The notes beneath the pieces were generated by a model that saw only the letters and a program-made list of their open reading frames with translations, searched no databases and had not been told where the DNA came from. Positions 6,227 through 7,352 of a stretch of 7,352 bases of DNA are shown in pieces. Positions within the stretch are counted from its first letter, which is position 1; every line of letters begins with the position of its first letter. This stretch comes from Ruminococcus sp. UBA1780 (GTDB lineage Bacteria; Bacillota; Clostridia; Oscillospirales; Ruminococcaceae), in contig DCGK01000039.1 of the NCBI GenBank assembly GCA_002315235.1, positions 1 through 7,352 of the forward strand, given 5' to 3'. The translations under genes were made by a program, and so were the position numbers.

Positions 6227-6315
6227 GCGGTTGCTTTCCGGTTCTGTTCGAGTAAGCAGGCTGCTGAGACGGAGGGATCGGGATTTGTCCTGGTTACTCC
6301 GCTGTAGAAAAACAA
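6227..6315. other. Non-coding spacer with imperfect inverted repeats
   Basis: This is the first part of the 336-nt gene-free stretch 6120-6455; the rest holds the terminator, a promoter and a leader. No coding region is seen. AGCAG/CTGCT (6255-6259 and 6261-6265) is a near-palindrome. CGGAG (6270-6274) pairs with CTCCG (6297-6301) around a smaller GGA/TCC hairpin (6281-6283 and 6288-6290). It lies between a terminator and the next promoter, so it may not be transcribed; the symmetry could be a protein-binding site. I recognise no known element. Confidence 0.3.
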
Positions 6316-6344
6316 TTGCATAAGCTGTACTTATATGATATAAT
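6316..6344 (+). promoter_or_regulatory. Strong extended -10 promoter for the nitroreductase operon
   Basis: TTGCAT (6316-6321, two mismatches to TTGACA) is followed after 17 nt by a perfect TATAAT (6339-6344), preceded by the extended -10 TG (6336-6337). Transcription should begin near 6351, giving an unusually long leader of about 105 nt before the nitroreductase ATG. Confidence 0.82.
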
Positions 6345-6350
6345 TATAAA

Positions 6351-6455
6351 TGTATATGCCGCCTGAATAAGGCGGCTGCGTGTCAGCCTGTATGCACGCT
6401 GTGACCGCATAAAACGGGAGTGCATGGCAATATAAAAAAACAGGAGAATCATATT
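6351..6455 (+). promoter_or_regulatory. Structured 5' leader of the nitroreductase gene
   Basis: The leader opens with a 6-bp GC stem, GCCGCC (6358-6363) with GGCGGC (6371-6376), around a 7-nt loop. Downstream, GCGTG (6378-6382) can pair with CACGC (6395-6399). Alternatively ATGCAC (6392-6397) can pair with GTGCAT (6420-6425), enclosing a CCG/CGG hairpin (6405-6407 and 6415-6417). The two longer pairings share 6395-6397 and exclude each other. No T-run follows and the binding site GGAG (6443-6446) is outside both stems, so any control mechanism is unclear. It matches no riboswitch class I can recall. Confidence 0.45.
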
Positions 6456-6992
6456 ATGGAATTCAGTACACTTTTAAATGAACGTCGTTCAGTAAGAAAA
6501 TATCAGCCCGCAGAGATTACACAGGAACAGATTGAGGAGCTTGTTACAGCAGCTCTTCTTGCTCCTTCATGGAAAAATACACAGACCGGCAGGTATTATG
6601 CTGTCTGCAGCAGTGAAAAAATTGACGAATTCAGAAATACAGCACTTGTGTCCGGAAATCCTGCAAAGTGCGAAAATGTATCATGCCTTATTGTTTCAAC
6701 ATTTGTAAAAAATATTGCAGGATTCAGCAGAACAGGTGAGCCTGACAATGAACCCGGAAACGAATGGGGTGCCTATGATCTTGGTCTTCAGGCTGAAAAT
6801 CTCTGTCTCAGGGCTAGAGAAATGGGCTTTGATACACTTATTATGGGACTTCGCGACGAAGAAACTGTAAGAAAGTTCTGCGATATCCCGGAAACAGAAG
6901 AGGTAATGGCAGTTATAGCTGTCGGAAAGCGTGATGAGGAGCCTCAGATGCCTCCAAGAAAACCACTCGAAAGAGTTCTTAAGTTTATCTGA
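6456..6992 (+). CDS. Nitroreductase-family FMN oxidoreductase
   Basis: This 178-residue protein is a compact member of the nitroreductase family: dimeric FMN enzymes that use NAD(P)H or reduced flavin to reduce nitro compounds, quinones or related substrates. R-R-S-V-R-K-Y (10-16) gives the FMN-phosphate arginines. A-P-S-W-K-N-T-Q (36-43) lines the FMN site. L-I-M-G-L-R-D-E follows the central helix. V-G-K-R-D-E-E-P (156-163) and P-P-R-K-P (166-170) form the usual C-terminal ending. I start at ATG 6456, 9 nt after GGAG (6443-6446). A GTG at 6420 in the same frame would add 12 residues but lies inside the predicted leader stem and has no good binding site. The promoter and leader are its own. 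It lies 14 nt before the next gene, with which it is probably co-transcribed. Substrate unknown. Confidence 0.92.
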   Translation: MEFSTLLNERRSVRKYQPAEITQEQIEELVTAALLAPSWKNTQTGRYYAVCSSEKIDEFRNTALVSGNPAKCENVSCLIVSTFVKNIAGFSRTGEPDNEPGNEWGAYDLGLQAENLCLRAREMGFDTLIMGLRDEETVRKFCDIPETEEVMAVIAVGKRDEEPQMPPRKPLERVLKFI

Positions 6993-7006
6993 GACAGGAG
7001 CATATA

Positions 7007-7352
7007 ATGAGCAAAGCTCCCGAATATTATTTCCAGACACTGAACAGGGAACAGCAGAAGGCCTACTATGCAACTAAGGAAGGCCTTCTGAATCTTAAGG
7101 AATCTTTTCAGGTTCCGAGATTATCAAACAGAGAGCTGACGGATATTTATTTTATGATCAGAATGGATCATCCTGAGATATTCTGGTCCGTATCCTTCAA
7201 ATATCGTTTTTATGAGAATTCATCATACGTTGAGCTTGCTCCGGTGTATCTGTTCCATAAGGATAAGATACGCGGGCACCGTCAGGCAATGGAGTCAAGA
7301 GTGAAGAAGCTTGCATTGCAGGCGCAGAAGCTTGATGAAAAGGGAAAGGAAC
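7007..7352 (+). CDS. Transglutaminase-like protein, N-terminal part (runs off window)
   Basis: The reading frame is open for 115 codons to the window's end, so only the N-terminus is seen. The start ATG follows GGAG (6997-7000) by 6 nt and lies 14 nt after the nitroreductase stop. The region reads Y-Y-F-Q-T-L-N-x-E-Q-Q-K-A-Y-Y (7-21), then L-T-D-I-Y-F-M-I-R-x-D-H-P-E-I-F-W (44-60), Y-V-E-L-x-P-V-Y-L-F (74-83), and a charged helical stretch. From memory this is the usual leader region of clostridial proteins that carry a transglutaminase-like cysteine protease domain further on. The catalytic Cys-His-Asp domain would lie beyond the window, so the assignment rests on the N-terminal pattern only. 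No signal peptide is present, so the protein seems cytoplasmic. Confidence 0.65.
   Translation, partial: MSKAPEYYFQTLNREQQKAYYATKEGLLNLKESFQVPRLSNRELTDIYFMIRMDHPEIFWSVSFKYRFYENSSYVELAPVYLFHKDKIRGHRQAMESRVKKLALQAQKLDEKGKE

Noticed and set aside
6420..6455. GTG start that would extend the nitroreductase by 12 residues
   Set aside because: There is no good ribosome binding site, it lies inside a predicted leader stem, and the usual family N-terminus begins at ATG 6456.

Overview
The window looks like the chromosome of a low-to-moderate GC anaerobic Firmicute, most likely a Ruminococcus-like member of the Oscillospiraceae. The support is the oxygen-sensitive four-subunit 2-oxoacid:ferredoxin oxidoreductase, strong GGAGG-type ribosome binding sites before almost every gene, consensus sigma-A promoters, and a final gene of a transglutaminase-like type that I recall from clostridia. 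The genus is inferred; no rRNA or other marker is present. All genes recognised are on the + strand.

Layout. (1) 57-689 is a stand-alone SGNH/GDSL esterase. (2) A strong promoter at 732-761, preceded by three GCTATA repeats, starts a seven-gene unit that ends at a clear intrinsic terminator (6181-6226). Its genes are the gamma, delta, alpha and beta subunits of a 2-oxoacid:ferredoxin oxidoreductase (796-3657, every junction overlapping), a YbdL-like class I aminotransferase (3743-4909), a glutamate/sodium symporter homologue lacking its N-terminal part (4944-5912), and an unrecognised 59-residue acidic protein (5940-6119) carrying two copies of a Y-D...L-A-V-P-E-[V/I]-H motif. (3) A second strong promoter (6316-6344), with an extended -10, drives a structured leader of about 105 nt. 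Behind it lie a small FMN nitroreductase (6456-6992) and the start of a transglutaminase-type protein that runs off the window (7007 onward).

How the genes fit together. The aminotransferase interconverts amino acids and 2-oxo acids. The oxidoreductase interconverts 2-oxo acids with acyl-CoA, CO2 and reduced ferredoxin. A GltS-type carrier would supply or balance glutamate, the usual amino donor or acceptor. The unit could therefore run oxidatively (amino acid breakdown) or reductively. The reductive direction would build branched-chain or aromatic amino acids from acyl-CoAs of branched-chain or phenylacetic acids, a route known physiologically in rumen ruminococci. The substrate cannot be read from the sequence.

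The most unusual items are the duplicated-motif small protein, which is short enough to be missed by ordinary gene callers; the symporter, whose missing N-terminus sits behind an excellent ribosome binding site; and the leader at 6351-6455, which can form mutually exclusive stems.
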